The notes beneath the pieces were generated by a model that was given only the letters and a program-made list of their open reading frames with translations, did no database searches and was not told where the DNA came from. Made by a program: the position numbers and the translations under genes. This document shows positions 30,344 through 39,279 of a stretch of DNA of 64,000 nt, in pieces; the stretch's first letter is position 1; every line of letters starts with the position of its first letter. Origin of the DNA: CALHVX01 sp964640725 (GTDB lineage Bacteria > Pseudomonadota > Gammaproteobacteria > Pseudomonadales > Azotimanducaceae); contig CAZXIJ010000012.1 of NCBI GenBank assembly GCA_964640725.1, positions 1 through 64,000 on the forward strand. Direction: 5' to 3'.

Positions 30344-33221
30344 AGGCAATTTGCCTCTCCTGTTTGTCGAAGCGTCCTGGCATCAGCGCCCGCAGCGCCG
30401 CAAAGCTCTTCTGAACCCACTCGTCGTAAACGCCGTCCCAGCTACGTTGCATGTTGATTTCGTGCAGCTCGATCGCCTGCTCTTCAAAGGGGTACGCCTG
30501 CTCTTCGAGCAGCAGGTCGTACTGCTCGATCTCGAGCTCCGAAAGCCCGCCCGGGCGCTCGGACTTCATGATGGAGGTCGCAAGCTCGGCATAGAGGCTG
30601 GCGATCTCGTACGTCGATGCAGAAGCCAGGGCGCCGACTTTGTAGCCGGCCACCGCCTCGTAGGCGCCGACCGTGGCCTTGAGCGCGCGCGTCTTGCGCT
30701 TCAGGCTCTTGGCCAGCGGGCGGTCGAGTCGAATGCCTGCGAACTGCGCGCGTTCCCGCCCGGCAAGCACGAACTGCGCATCGGCGGCGAGGTAGGTCGC
30801 CCGTTCGCTGGCCCCCCGGCCCATCCGTTTGTGCAACTGGATCTTGCGCTCCAGCCAGGGGGTGCGCCCGGCATCGTCGCGGCGGTTGAGCGCCAGCGTA
30901 TCGAGCTGCTGCACCGCCTCCAGATTCAGGTCCAGGGGCTCCGGAAAGCGGCCAACATAGTCTTTGAAGATGGTTTCGGCGTTGCCCAGATCCTGCTGTT
31001 CCAGGTACAGCTCCGCGGCGCGATAGAGCGACTGGCGGGCGACGTCGGGATCCGGGTTGCTGCGCGACACTTTCACATACTCGGCAGCAGCAGCGCCGGG
31101 GTTGCTGGTCTTCTCGTAGAGCCCCGCCATGCGCATGTCGATGCCTTGCGCCAGCTGGCTTGCCGGGTAATCGGCGCGAAACTGATCGAGCATCGCCGCG
31201 GTCCGCTCCAGCTGACCGGCAGCCTCGACCACGGCAATGGCGTCGTACTGGCCCTGAACGGTCAGCTCGGCATTGAAGTCGACCTGCTGCATACGCTGAA
31301 AGTGACCCACCGCCGCACTGACGTCCGCTGCCGCCTCTGCGGCTTCTGCTTGCCGGTAGATCGCGGCGAGCAGGTTCGGCAGCACGGCTTGCCGCGCGGC
31401 ATCGTCCACGCCGCTGGCGAGGTAGTTCTGGTAGGCCGCCTCGGCCTCGGGGTAGCGGGCAAGCTCAAAGCCGCCGTGGCCAAGAATGAGCAGATTGGTG
31501 GTGCGCAGCTTTGCGTCGAGGTCCGGCCAGCGGTTCAGCCCCGTGTTCGCCAGCTCGACGGCTTCGCTGTATCGCGCCAGCCGGAAGAGGCTGTCGGCGG
31601 CGTCGGTCTGCACCACCGGCGCGCGCGGGTCATCGCCAAAGAGCAGCGCGTACTCGACCTGCGCGTCGATGCGCGCCTGGGTCAGCCGCGCGTAGTCCGT
31701 CCCGGCGGCCTGCTCCGTGTTGGCGGGCAAGCCATCGAGCAAGGTGCCCAGCCCGAGAATCGCGGCATAGCCGGACTCGTTGGCCTTCTCATGGTCCGGG
31801 AACTCCCGAAGCAGGCGCTGATAGGCCGCAACCGCCGATGCCGGTTCCGCTGCTTCCGTGTAGACCTCGCCCAGCAGGAACAGCTGGTCGGCCACGGTCA
31901 CGTCGTCGGGAAAGGTCTCAACGGTCTGCTCGTACCAGTCGGCCGCGGCCAGAAAGGCCTGCCGGACTTCCGCACGATGATTGCGCCCCTGCTTCTTGCT
32001 CGCGGCAAGCTTCTGAGCACCGGCATGGCTAATGGACGCCAGCTCCTTGAGGTACGTCTTGAGCGTGGGCAGGTAACCGCCGCGATCGGCATCCGCGTGC
32101 ACCTGCCAGAATTCGCTTCGGACGCCGTAGCGCCGCACAAACTCTTCTTTCTTGGGCTGAATCTGGCTCGGGAAATCCGCAGCCACGAGCGTGTCGATCA
32201 TGCCCTTGTGCGCGTTCGGGGCGCGCAGGTCGAGGGGGTTTTCGTCCACGAAGGTCTGCCAGGTGGCGACGCTGTCGAGGTAGCGTTCCTTGTCTTTGTG
32301 GTCGTCAGCGAGCTGCTTGTAGACCAGGTACTGCCAGCTCGGGCGAGAGATCTCGCGCATCTGCGCTGCCAGGGTATCCGCGCCGTCCAGGTAGTTCAGA
32401 GCCAGGGTCACTACGCGCAGGCTGTCTGCCAGCAGCTCCCGATCCGTCGCCGGCAACGCGTCCAGATCTGCCACCGGTGCGTCGGCGCTGTCGCCCGGGC
32501 GCCCGGCACCGATCAGAGAGTCAATGACCGCGAAGAAGTTGAGCAGGCCGGGCTCAAGATCGGACCGCTTGAACAACGACCAGCCGCGCATGTAGTTCGC
32601 ATTCTGCCAGAAAGGCGATGCCTGCCCGGCGGAGACCACGACGCCGTAGTCGTCTGCCGCTTGCCGATAGTTGCCGTTGGAGAACGCCGATTCCGCCCGG
32701 CGAAAATGTGCTTCGACCAGATACGCGCTGTCCGGATGACTGGCAATCAGCTGATCCAGGTAGCCGACTGCTGCTGCTCCCTCGCCTTTCAGATCATGGG
32801 CGCGGGCCAGCTGGTACAGGATCTGGTCGCGGCCCGCCGCATCGACGCCATCGCTCTGCGCCAGCAAAGATTCGTACAGAGCGACCGCGTCATCGTAGGG
32901 CGCAACGGCACCTTCGATATCCGCATCTTCGCCCGCGTCCATCTTGAGATCAGCCAGGCGCTTGCCCACGGCCAGGTTGTCTCCCAGATCGGGAATCAGG
33001 CCATACACTTTTTCGTAAGCGGCGAGCACTTCTTCCCGGCTCGGCGCGCCGGCGGGAGACTCCGGCAGAGACAGCTCTGGCAGGTCCCGCAGCACCTCGC
33101 CAAGCTTGGGCCCCCGGGGCGCGAAGTCGTCATCGCCGCCAAACCAGCTGCAGCCACCGGCAGCGACGCTGAGCATGAGCGCACCCAGCAAACGCCGTTC
33201 CAGCCCGTTTGCGCTACTCAC
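30324..33221 (-). CDS. Large TPR lipoprotein
   Basis: A 965-residue lipoprotein built almost wholly of TPR-like helical hairpins. The signal peptide is LLGALMLSVAAGGC with lipobox AGGC. Recognisable repeat pieces include QILYQLARAHDLKGEGAAAV, EAHFRRAESAFSNGNYRQAA and ELANTGLNRWPDL. I chose the GTG at 33221 because AGGAGG lies five bases upstream, it overlaps the stop of the upstream gene, and it leaves a compact lipoprotein signal; the more distal TTG is poorer. In a periplasmic machine it would be a long protein-binding rod, comparable in design to the TPR subunits of the Myxococcus Glt apparatus. No specific function assigned. Confidence 0.8.
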   Translation of the reverse strand: MSSANGLERRLLGALMLSVAAGGCSWFGGDDDFAPRGPKLGEVLRDLPELSLPESPAGAPSREEVLAAYEKVYGLIPDLGDNLAVGKRLADLKMDAGEDADIEGAVAPYDDAVALYESLLAQSDGVDAAGRDQILYQLARAHDLKGEGAAAVGYLDQLIASHPDSAYLVEAHFRRAESAFSNGNYRQAADDYGVVVSAGQASPFWQNANYMRGWSLFKRSDLEPGLLNFFAVIDSLIGAGRPGDSADAPVADLDALPATDRELLADSLRVVTLALNYLDGADTLAAQMREISRPSWQYLVYKQLADDHKDKERYLDSVATWQTFVDENPLDLRAPNAHKGMIDTLVAADFPSQIQPKKEEFVRRYGVRSEFWQVHADADRGGYLPTLKTYLKELASISHAGAQKLAASKKQGRNHRAEVRQAFLAAADWYEQTVETFPDDVTVADQLFLLGEVYTEAAEPASAVAAYQRLLREFPDHEKANESGYAAILGLGTLLDGLPANTEQAAGTDYARLTQARIDAQVEYALLFGDDPRAPVVQTDAADSLFRLARYSEAVELANTGLNRWPDLDAKLRTTNLLILGHGGFELARYPEAEAAYQNYLASGVDDAARQAVLPNLLAAIYRQAEAAEAAADVSAAVGHFQRMQQVDFNAELTVQGQYDAIAVVEAAGQLERTAAMLDQFRADYPASQLAQGIDMRMAGLYEKTSNPGAAAAEYVKVSRSNPDPDVARQSLYRAAELYLEQQDLGNAETIFKDYVGRFPEPLDLNLEAVQQLDTLALNRRDDAGRTPWLERKIQLHKRMGRGASERATYLAADAQFVLAGRERAQFAGIRLDRPLAKSLKRKTRALKATVGAYEAVAGYKVGALASASTYEIASLYAELATSIMKSERPGGLSELEIEQYDLLLEEQAYPFEEQAIELHEINMQRSWDGVYDEWVQKSFAALRALMPGRFDKQERQIAYVERIH

Positions 33222-35085
33222 CGCTGCCTCCTGGGCCTGCAGGGTTGCCTGCAAGCTGATCCGCTGTTCTGGCAATCGCGACCCGGGTCACCAGCAGGTA
33301 CTGCTGCACCTGCTGCATTTCCTGGCGCATGCCGCGCCGCAACTCCTGGGCCAGCCGTGTTTCCCGCTCGCTGACCGCGAGCGCGACGGCTTCCCGCACC
33401 TGCTCGGTGCGCGCTGCCAGCGCGACAAAGTTCGTCTCGACACCGGCCGCAAACTGCGCTTCCGCAGACTGCACCCGAGCCACCCGGGCATCGACGTCAG
33501 CCAGCAGCGCTCGCGTGTCAGCGACCGTGCGGCGCAGAGCCTGCAGCCGCGTGGCGTGCTCCACCGTCTGGCCCCAAAGCATGACGCCGCGCAGCCGGTT
33601 TACCCGGGCGCGCCAGCGCTGTTGATCGGCAGCGTCGAAGTGCGCGTCGATCAGCCCGCTCATCCGTTCGAGCTTGGCAAGCACGTCCCGCTCCTGAGGT
33701 GTTGCCAGTTCCTGCATCCAGTCCCAGTCGAGACCGGGCTCGACTTTGCTCAGGGTTGCCAGCCGTGTGTTCTGCGTTTGCAGCGCACCGGCCAGGATCT
33801 CGCGATTCGCCAGCAGCTGGTCGTCATGGAGCAGCTGCCGGGCCTGCCCGCCGCGGCGGCGCTGTTCCTGAGCGACTTCCTGCAGGGCGCCGAGGTCTGC
33901 CGGCACACCGTCGAGCCATGCCTGATCGTCCAGCAGCGCGCGCCAGTCCGTGAGCAGCCCGTGTACCGTCTCGCTCGCGAGCCATTCCAGCCAGTCGGTG
34001 TGCCCGAGCTCTTCCTGCCAGCGCTCCATGAGCGCCGTGCGATCGTCTTCGGCGACGCCCGGCGTCGAAAAGGTGTACAGCAACTCGCGCACCCAATCCG
34101 GATCCGTTGCGCGATCTGACAGCGAGTCGAGCGCGGTCAGGCGCGCCTCGAAGGTTTCCTCGGCCCGGCGGTATTGCGACAGCGCCAGCTCCTGAGAAGC
34201 GAGATTCTCGAGACTCAGGGGAAAGCCGAGCCGCGCTGCAGCGGTGCTCGGCGTCCAGTAGGGGGCATCCTTGAGCGTCAGCCAGATTCGCGCCGCCAGC
34301 TCGTACTCGCCCTGGCCCATGGCGAGAGCGCCGTAGGCGGCCAGCGCCGTATCGCGATAGCGCCCTTCTGCAGGCAACTGCGCAAGCACTGCTGCTGCCT
34401 CGCTTTGGGCCTCGCGCTCGGTAGCCAGGAACGCCAGCGCCAGCTTCGAGCGCTGGACCAGATCGTAGCTCTCGGCATCCTTCGGCGCGATGTCTGACAG
34501 CGTTCGAAACGCTGCGGCGGCGCCTTCGGGATCGCTCTGCTTGAGGGTCACGCCAAGGTTGAAAAGGCCATAGGCATAAAACGGGTTGTCCTCCGGAATG
34601 AGTGCCAGCGCGCTCCGGGCCGCGTCGATGTCGCCCTGCTCCAGCGCGACGTCAGCACGCATGTACTCGACTTCCGGGTGGCTCTTGAGTTTGCCGCGCC
34701 AGCTCTTGCCCAGATCGATCACCGCCAGCCGGGCGGTCAGGGAATCCCAATCGCCGCGCCGGTGATATTCCCGGGCGAGATGAAAGGCAAGGCGCTGCTG
34801 GTCAAGGTCCGTCAGCTCGTTGGGGTCCAGCCCCGCAAAGGTATCGGCGGCAAGGCCGTAGAGCTGCTCCTTGAAGGCAAAGCTGCCTTTGGCCAGCTCA
34901 AAGCGCACCAGATCTTCGCCGCGCAGGCCGCGCTCTTCGGCAATCATTGTCGTGACCAGCGCGTCGCTGTACGACGACTGGAAGTAGTCAAACAGCACTG
35001 TACCGTAGGTCAGCTCGTCCACGGGCTTGGCGCCCGGGCCAGCCAGGGTGCAGCTGAGGATGAGTTTGCAAAGCAACTCTTTCAT
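33214..35085 (-). CDS. TPR-like helical exported protein
   Basis: A 623-residue protein with a short hydrophobic N-terminus (ELLCKLILSCTLAGPGA), probably a signal sequence. Residues about 60-330 are TPR-like hairpins (RLAFHLAREYHRRGDWDSLT, MRADVALEQGDIDAARSALA). The C-terminal third is long helical, probably coiled coil (TVADTRALLADVDARVARVQ, ETRLAQELRRGMRQEMQQVQ). No family name recognised. Its stop overlaps the start of the large TPR gene. It belongs to the same minus-strand unit as the ExbB/ExbD/AgmX genes. Confidence 0.75.
   Translation of the reverse strand: MKELLCKLILSCTLAGPGAKPVDELTYGTVLFDYFQSSYSDALVTTMIAEERGLRGEDLVRFELAKGSFAFKEQLYGLAADTFAGLDPNELTDLDQQRLAFHLAREYHRRGDWDSLTARLAVIDLGKSWRGKLKSHPEVEYMRADVALEQGDIDAARSALALIPEDNPFYAYGLFNLGVTLKQSDPEGAAAAFRTLSDIAPKDAESYDLVQRSKLALAFLATEREAQSEAAAVLAQLPAEGRYRDTALAAYGALAMGQGEYELAARIWLTLKDAPYWTPSTAAARLGFPLSLENLASQELALSQYRRAEETFEARLTALDSLSDRATDPDWVRELLYTFSTPGVAEDDRTALMERWQEELGHTDWLEWLASETVHGLLTDWRALLDDQAWLDGVPADLGALQEVAQEQRRRGGQARQLLHDDQLLANREILAGALQTQNTRLATLSKVEPGLDWDWMQELATPQERDVLAKLERMSGLIDAHFDAADQQRWRARVNRLRGVMLWGQTVEHATRLQALRRTVADTRALLADVDARVARVQSAEAQFAAGVETNFVALAARTEQVREAVALAVSERETRLAQELRRGMRQEMQQVQQYLLVTRVAIARTADQLAGNPAGPGGSGE
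33227..33232 (-). promoter_or_regulatory. Shine-Dalgarno selecting GTG start of the large TPR gene
   Basis: AGGAGG on the minus strand, five bases before GTG at 33221, inside the last codons of the upstream gene. It decides the start of the large TPR lipoprotein and indicates translational coupling. Confidence 0.6.
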
Positions 35086-35115
35086 CGAAATGCCCGTTGC
35101 CGTGTGCCGGGCGCG

Positions 35116-35925
35116 CTAGTCGCTGACTTGCGCGCTGAAGTCCGGTTGGTACTTGGATTCAGAGTCGCTCACTGCCAGCTCGATGTACGTCGGCTCAAAG
35201 GACTTTTCGAACTCCACCGTGGTCGCTCGGCGAAAGTCCCGGCCGGAAGGGCCGCGACCGGTAAAAAACGCGGTGACCCGGTTGTCGCCCTGGCGGGCGT
35301 TGCCGACATAGAGCTTCTGCACAGCGCCGCGAAACAGGGCGTCGACCTGCTTCTCGGTGTACAGGTGGTGATGCACTTCTTTGCCGTTGAGCTTGAGCGT
35401 TACGGAATCGAGTTGAAAGAACTCGCCCAGATCCATAGACAGGTACACGGCCACCTGGGAACTCGCGGGAAACAGCAGGTCTTCCTCAAGGATCACCAGG
35501 TCGCGCTTCAGTTTCAGCAGCGACTTCCGGACGTCCTCGAGATTGTTGTCCACCCGACCCGCGGCGGCGGGCTTGTCGCCGCCGATCTCGGCCGTCAGGA
35601 CCTGCTCGGTCGCCGACTCGCTGGCGGGTGCCAGTGTGCCAGCTGTCAGCGGCGGCTCCGCAGCTGCGGCCGTGTTCGTGTCGTTGTCCTGCGCAATGAC
35701 TGGCGCAGGNNNNNNNNNNNNNNNNNNNNNNNNNNNNNNNNNNNNNNNNNNNNNNNNNNNNNNNNNNNNNNNNNNNNNNNNNNNNNNNNNNNNNNNNNNN
35801 NNNNNNNNNTCCTGCGCAATGACTGGCGCAGGGGACTCCTGCGCACCGGCCCCGGTCATGCCACCGAGCAAAAGCCCGGCCAGCACCAGGTGGTTGAGCG
35901 CGCGCCGATTCCGTGGCTTACCCAT
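35116..35925 (-). CDS. Exported protein of the ExbBDD unit, interrupted by a gap
   Basis: The coding region starts at ATG 35925 (AAGGGA six bases upstream) with a signal peptide (LNHLVLAGLLLGGMTGAGAQ). The N run at 35710-35809 interrupts it just after the signal peptide, at PAPVIAQ, and the same PAPVIAQ follows the gap, so joining the overlap keeps the frame. Without the gap and duplicate the protein is about 230 residues: an Ala/Thr/Asp-rich linker, a helical stretch EDVRKSLLKLKRDLVILEED, then a beta-rich domain with LDSVTLKLNGKEVHHHLYTE. Family not recognised. Position in the operon points to a periplasmic or outer-membrane accessory of the machine. Confidence 0.65.
   Translation of the reverse strand: MGKPRNRRALNHLVLAGLLLGGMTGAGAQESPAPVIAQXXXXXXXXXXXXXXXXXXXXXXXXXXXXXXXXXXPAPVIAQDNDTNTAAAAEPPLTAGTLAPASESATEQVLTAEIGGDKPAAAGRVDNNLEDVRKSLLKLKRDLVILEEDLLFPASSQVAVYLSMDLGEFFQLDSVTLKLNGKEVHHHLYTEKQVDALFRGAVQKLYVGNARQGDNRVTAFFTGRGPSGRDFRRATTVEFEKSFEPTYIELAVSDSESKYQPDFSAQVSD
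35710..35809. other. 100-N scaffold gap with identical flanks
   Basis: Exactly 100 N. The 23 bases before it (35687-35709) are identical to the 23 after it (35810-35832). The contigs probably overlap by those bases and no sequence is missing; merging them restores one reading frame. Confidence 0.9.
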
Positions 35926-35961
35926 GCTGATTCCCTTCAAGATCCTCTGGCACGTTGCGTC

Positions 35962-36477
35962 TTACTCGCGGATGAGCGTCTTGACGACCTCAACGTATTT
36001 GGCTTCGTCACCGGGCTTGTAGCCCCGATGGATGTAGCGGATGACGCCGTCGCGGTCGATCACGACCGTGCTCGGCATCGCCTGCAGGTTGTACAGTTTG
36101 CTGGTGGCCTGGGCCTGATCGATGAGCACCGGGAAAGTGACATTGGTCTTGTCGACAATCTCCTGCGCGGGTTTGGCTTTGCCTTCGACATTGACGCCGA
36201 GCACAGCGAAACCCGTGTCTTCGTAGCGCTGGTGCAGGCGATCCAGAATCGGCATCTCCTGCCGGCACGGGCCACACCAGCTCGCCCAAAAGTTCAACAG
36301 AACCACCTGGCCGCGATATTCCTCAAGGCGCAGATTGCTGCCTTCGAGGGTCTTGAGCGTGAAGTCCGGGGCGCTTTCCTTGACAGCGACCGCAGAGGCG
36401 CCGCCGGTGGTCAGCATCGCGGCGAGCATGGCGCTCAGCAGGGCGGCTCGCGTCAGCGTTTGCCTGATCCGGTGCAT
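35962..36477 (-). CDS. TlpA-like thiol-disulfide thioredoxin
   Basis: A 171-residue exported thioredoxin-fold protein. Signal peptide: AALLSAMLAAMLTTGGASA. The active site is WASWCGPCRQEMP, with the family's LNF strand before it and a cis-proline in LQAMPSTVVIDRDG. TlpA/ResA-type proteins reduce or exchange disulfides in the periplasm, often during cytochrome c maturation. It is the first gene of the minus-strand unit; it may serve the cysteines of exported neighbours, or may be only physically linked. ATG at 36477 is preceded by GGGAG; the longer frame lacks a signal peptide. Confidence 0.88.
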   Translation of the reverse strand: MHRIRQTLTRAALLSAMLAAMLTTGGASAVAVKESAPDFTLKTLEGSNLRLEEYRGQVVLLNFWASWCGPCRQEMPILDRLHQRYEDTGFAVLGVNVEGKAKPAQEIVDKTNVTFPVLIDQAQATSKLYNLQAMPSTVVIDRDGVIRYIHRGYKPGDEAKYVEVVKTLIRE

Positions 36478-36930
36478 GTAGGTCTCCCTGTATGGATTGA
36501 AGTAGCAAGTCGTCGAACGACTCGAGCCGATACTCCCTGACGATGCCTGCCTGTCGGCCGGCGCTGTCTTCGTCTCCCTTCGCTTCCTGCGAAGTCCACA
36601 GCGCCGCCAGGGCGATGCTGCTTTGGTAGGCCTGTTCGAACTACCGACTGCCACTCGTTTGTGCTGTCCTTTGCACCTGGCTCAACCAGTCCATGGTCTT
36701 GCCACCCGACCCGTCAATCCGTGACGTGATCGGCATCCTGGCGACTAAGAACCGGACCCCGCCGACTGCACGAAGCCACAGGCTGCCCTGCGGAGATCGA
36801 CAGCGGGATCCGGCATAACCGTCACCAGGGATTAGAGTAGTGTTGAACGAAAGGTAAGACCGTGGGGGCGATCACGTTTCCCCTGAACGGGTGCGGTGCA
36901 GGGCGTCGCCGGGCAACAAGCCAGCGTTAT
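36478..36930. other. Intergenic region, 453 bp, no gene supported
   Basis: Between apbE (3' end) and the TlpA-like gene (5' end), both on the minus strand. It should carry the promoter of the ExbBDD-AgmX unit, but I see no convincing -35/-10 pair. One short perfect inverted repeat, AGTCGT-CGA-ACGACT, lies at 36508-36522. The 250-residue plus-strand frame starting at 36862 is an antisense shadow of apbE. Confidence 0.5.
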
Positions 36931-37929
36931 TTACCCCGGCGGCTGAAGATCTGCCGAGTAAGTCATCTGCCCATGGCCGTCGATGATGATGCCGTCGATT
37001 CCGGGCAACCGGTTGATCAGCGCCATGCCGTCTTCCGGGCCCAGCACGAATACGCTGGTCGACAGCGCGTCGTTAAAGACCCCGGTCGGGCCCAGGATCG
37101 TCACGCTCATGCTGCCCTGGCCGTCTCCGCCCCGGGCGCTGCGGCCCGAGGACGGGTCCAGAATGTGATGCACGCGCGTATCCCCTTCCAGGAAATACCG
37201 CTCGTAGTCGCCGCTGGTCGACACCGCCGTATCCACCAGCGGCAACCGCACGGCCAGCGCATCCGGATCTCGCGGGTGCGCGACGCCAACGATCCAGGGC
37301 TGGCCCCGGCGATCGCCGAGGATTCTGCTGTCACCGCCGGCAGAAACGCTGCCCTGCGCGATGCCGGCAGCCGCCAGCAAGCTGGCGGCCCGATCGACCG
37401 CATGACCTTTGGCAATGCCGCCAAGATCCACGTAGGTCGCAGGGTGCGCGAAGCGGACCTGCTTGCGCGCCCCGTCCAGCTGCACGTGGCGGTAATCGAT
37501 CGCGGCAACGGCGGCTTCCAGCGTCTCGGCATCCGGGGCGATGCCCTTGCGATAATCGTAGTGGCGCCCGGCCGACCCGAAGGTAATGTCAAAGGCACCG
37601 CCGGTCAGCTCTGACACTTTGTAGCTGACCTGCAGCAACTCGTAGAGCTCGTCGGAGACTTCGACCCAGCGCTTGGGCGCTTCGCGATTCAGGCGGCTGA
37701 GTTCGCTACCGGTCTTGTACGGCGAGAACGCATAATCGATTCGATGCATCTCGGCGATTACCGCGGCGACCGCCCGGGCCGCAACGTCATCGTCGGCGTG
37801 CCAGGCCTCGGCGTGTACCCGTGTGCCCATGGCGCTGTCCGTCGCCGACTGCCAGCCGCCCCACACGGGCGCCGACACCAGGCAAAGCGCAACCGCCCAA
37901 AAATAGAAGCCCTGTCGAATTCGCGCCAT
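36931..37929 (-). CDS. apbE: FAD:protein FMN transferase (ApbE)
   Basis: A 332-residue exported ApbE. Signal peptide: FYFWAVALCLVSAPVWG. Hallmarks: AMGTRVH near the N-terminus, FSPYKTGSELSRLN, GGAFDITFG, the YVDLGGIAKGHAVD loop, and SAGGDSRILG. The metal/FAD residues in TAVSTSGDYERYF and HHILDPSSGRSA are present. It attaches FMN through a phosphoester to Thr/Ser of periplasmic flavoproteins such as Rnf/Nqr subunits. No obvious client protein is in the window. Confidence 0.92.
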   Translation of the reverse strand: MARIRQGFYFWAVALCLVSAPVWGGWQSATDSAMGTRVHAEAWHADDDVAARAVAAVIAEMHRIDYAFSPYKTGSELSRLNREAPKRWVEVSDELYELLQVSYKVSELTGGAFDITFGSAGRHYDYRKGIAPDAETLEAAVAAIDYRHVQLDGARKQVRFAHPATYVDLGGIAKGHAVDRAASLLAAAGIAQGSVSAGGDSRILGDRRGQPWIVGVAHPRDPDALAVRLPLVDTAVSTSGDYERYFLEGDTRVHHILDPSSGRSARGGDGQGSMSVTILGPTGVFNDALSTSVFVLGPEDGMALINRLPGIDGIIIDGHGQMTYSADLQPPG

Positions 37930-38001
37930 AACCGACCGAACCTCCGTGCTCGATCTTCCGGAGCAGTGAGCCTAGGAAAAGCGCCTCGGCGAAAAGGTGC
38001 G

Positions 38002-39210
38002 CTAGCGCACAGTCTCGGCGGCCAGGGAGCTGATGGCGACGCCGCGGCGCGCCTGGCGAAGGCTGTTGCGGTCGTGGCCGCTGGTGACGTAGCCCAGGGA
38101 CAGGCCGGTCGCCGGATCCACCCAGGCCAGCTGGCCGCCGGCGCCGTTGTGGCCAAAGGCGTCAGGGGAGTTGCCGTGCCCAAAGCCCCGGAGCGTTCGA
38201 TCCTTGTCGCCGGAGATGATCAGGCCCAGGCCGCGGTTGGCCGCGCACCCCAGGTAGGGGTCCCGGTGCTCCGGAAAAGGCATCGCGCGCGCTCGGGCCA
38301 GGGTCTCTTCCTGCCACAGCCGCGTGCCGTGCGCCTCGCCCCGCCACAGGGCCTGGTGCAGAAGTGCCAGGCCAGCTGCGCTGGCGACCGCGCCGCCGCC
38401 GGGCACGCCGACGTCCCGGATTGCCGGATCATTGAAATTCAGCAAAGCGTCGTCGGTCACCTCGGTCTCTGGCGGGACCGGTACCCCCGCTGCCTGATAA
38501 TCGGCCGCCGTCGCTGCCTCGCCCACGATCGCCACCGGCACCACCCGATTCTGCACCGGCTCCGGCAAATCGCCCAGCCACAGGCCGTCCAGCCCCAGAG
38601 GCGTCAGCACGCGCTCGCGCACCACGGTGCAGAACGGCTTGCAGCACAACCGCTCGATCAGCTCGGCCAGCACCCACATGGAAGATGACGGGTGATATTC
38701 ATAGGCCGAGCCCGGCGCCCAGTTCAGGCGCCATTGCGCGTAGCGCGCCGCTCGCCGCGCCGGATCGTTCCAGTCCAGGGGCCGAAACGGCGCATGCGGA
38801 AAGCCTGCGGTGTGCGTCAGCAGATGCAGCACCTGGACCGCGTCCTTGCCGTGCGTGTCGAACTCGGGAATGTAGCGCACGACCGGATCCGTGAGCGCCA
38901 GCGCGCCTTCTTCCAGCAGCAGCCAGACGACGCTTGCGGTCAGGGCCTTAGTGGCTGAGAACACACAGACCAGGCCATCGTCGGACACCGCACCGAAGCG
39001 ACGCTCGATGACCAGGTGTCCGTTGCGCGCCAGCGCGATCTGCACTGCCGGCAGCAAGCCTTCGTCCACTTCAGCCCGCGCCCGCTGGCACAGGGCCGTG
39101 ACCGCCGCGGCGTCAAGGCCTGCAGCCACAATCGCGGCCTGCTCAGCGGCTGTCAGGGCGACCGCAGCGGCGCTGCGCGCGCCTGGGTTATGGGGTCCAT
39201 CTGCCGTCAT
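38002..39210 (-). CDS. Serine beta-lactamase-like esterase (class C fold)
   Basis: A 402-residue protein without signal peptide. The SxxK nucleophile motif is in FSATKALTASVVW, the Tyr motif is in SAYEYHPSSSMWVLAELIE (a YxxH form rather than Y-x-N of AmpC), and a third His/Gly motif is FGHNGAGGQLAWVD. This pattern is typical of the EstB/LovD-like esterases more than of true beta-lactamases. Cytoplasmic location also argues against antibiotic hydrolysis. The ATG at 39210 has GGAGG five bases upstream; longer frames run antisense to the cysteine synthase gene. Divergent from that gene. Confidence 0.85.
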   Translation of the reverse strand: MTADGPHNPGARSAAAVALTAAEQAAIVAAGLDAAAVTALCQRARAEVDEGLLPAVQIALARNGHLVIERRFGAVSDDGLVCVFSATKALTASVVWLLLEEGALALTDPVVRYIPEFDTHGKDAVQVLHLLTHTAGFPHAPFRPLDWNDPARRAARYAQWRLNWAPGSAYEYHPSSSMWVLAELIERLCCKPFCTVVRERVLTPLGLDGLWLGDLPEPVQNRVVPVAIVGEAATAADYQAAGVPVPPETEVTDDALLNFNDPAIRDVGVPGGGAVASAAGLALLHQALWRGEAHGTRLWQEETLARARAMPFPEHRDPYLGCAANRGLGLIISGDKDRTLRGFGHGNSPDAFGHNGAGGQLAWVDPATGLSLGYVTSGHDRNSLRQARRGVAISSLAAETVR

Positions 39211-39279
39211 CTGCGCCTCCAACGGTCCCCAATGCGGTGCCGTACCGCTAGAATGCCCAACCGTGAGAAGGAATCGCAA

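Noticed and set aside
30141..33374. 1077-residue plus-strand open frame
   Set aside because: Shadow of the large TPR lipoprotein; no recognisable domain and no ribosome site.
36862..37614. 250-residue plus-strand frame in the apbE region
   Set aside because: Antisense to apbE over most of its length, no ribosome site, no domain.
38002..39210. Beta-lactamase resistance gene
   Set aside because: No signal peptide and an esterase-like YxxH motif; better read as an esterase of the class C fold.
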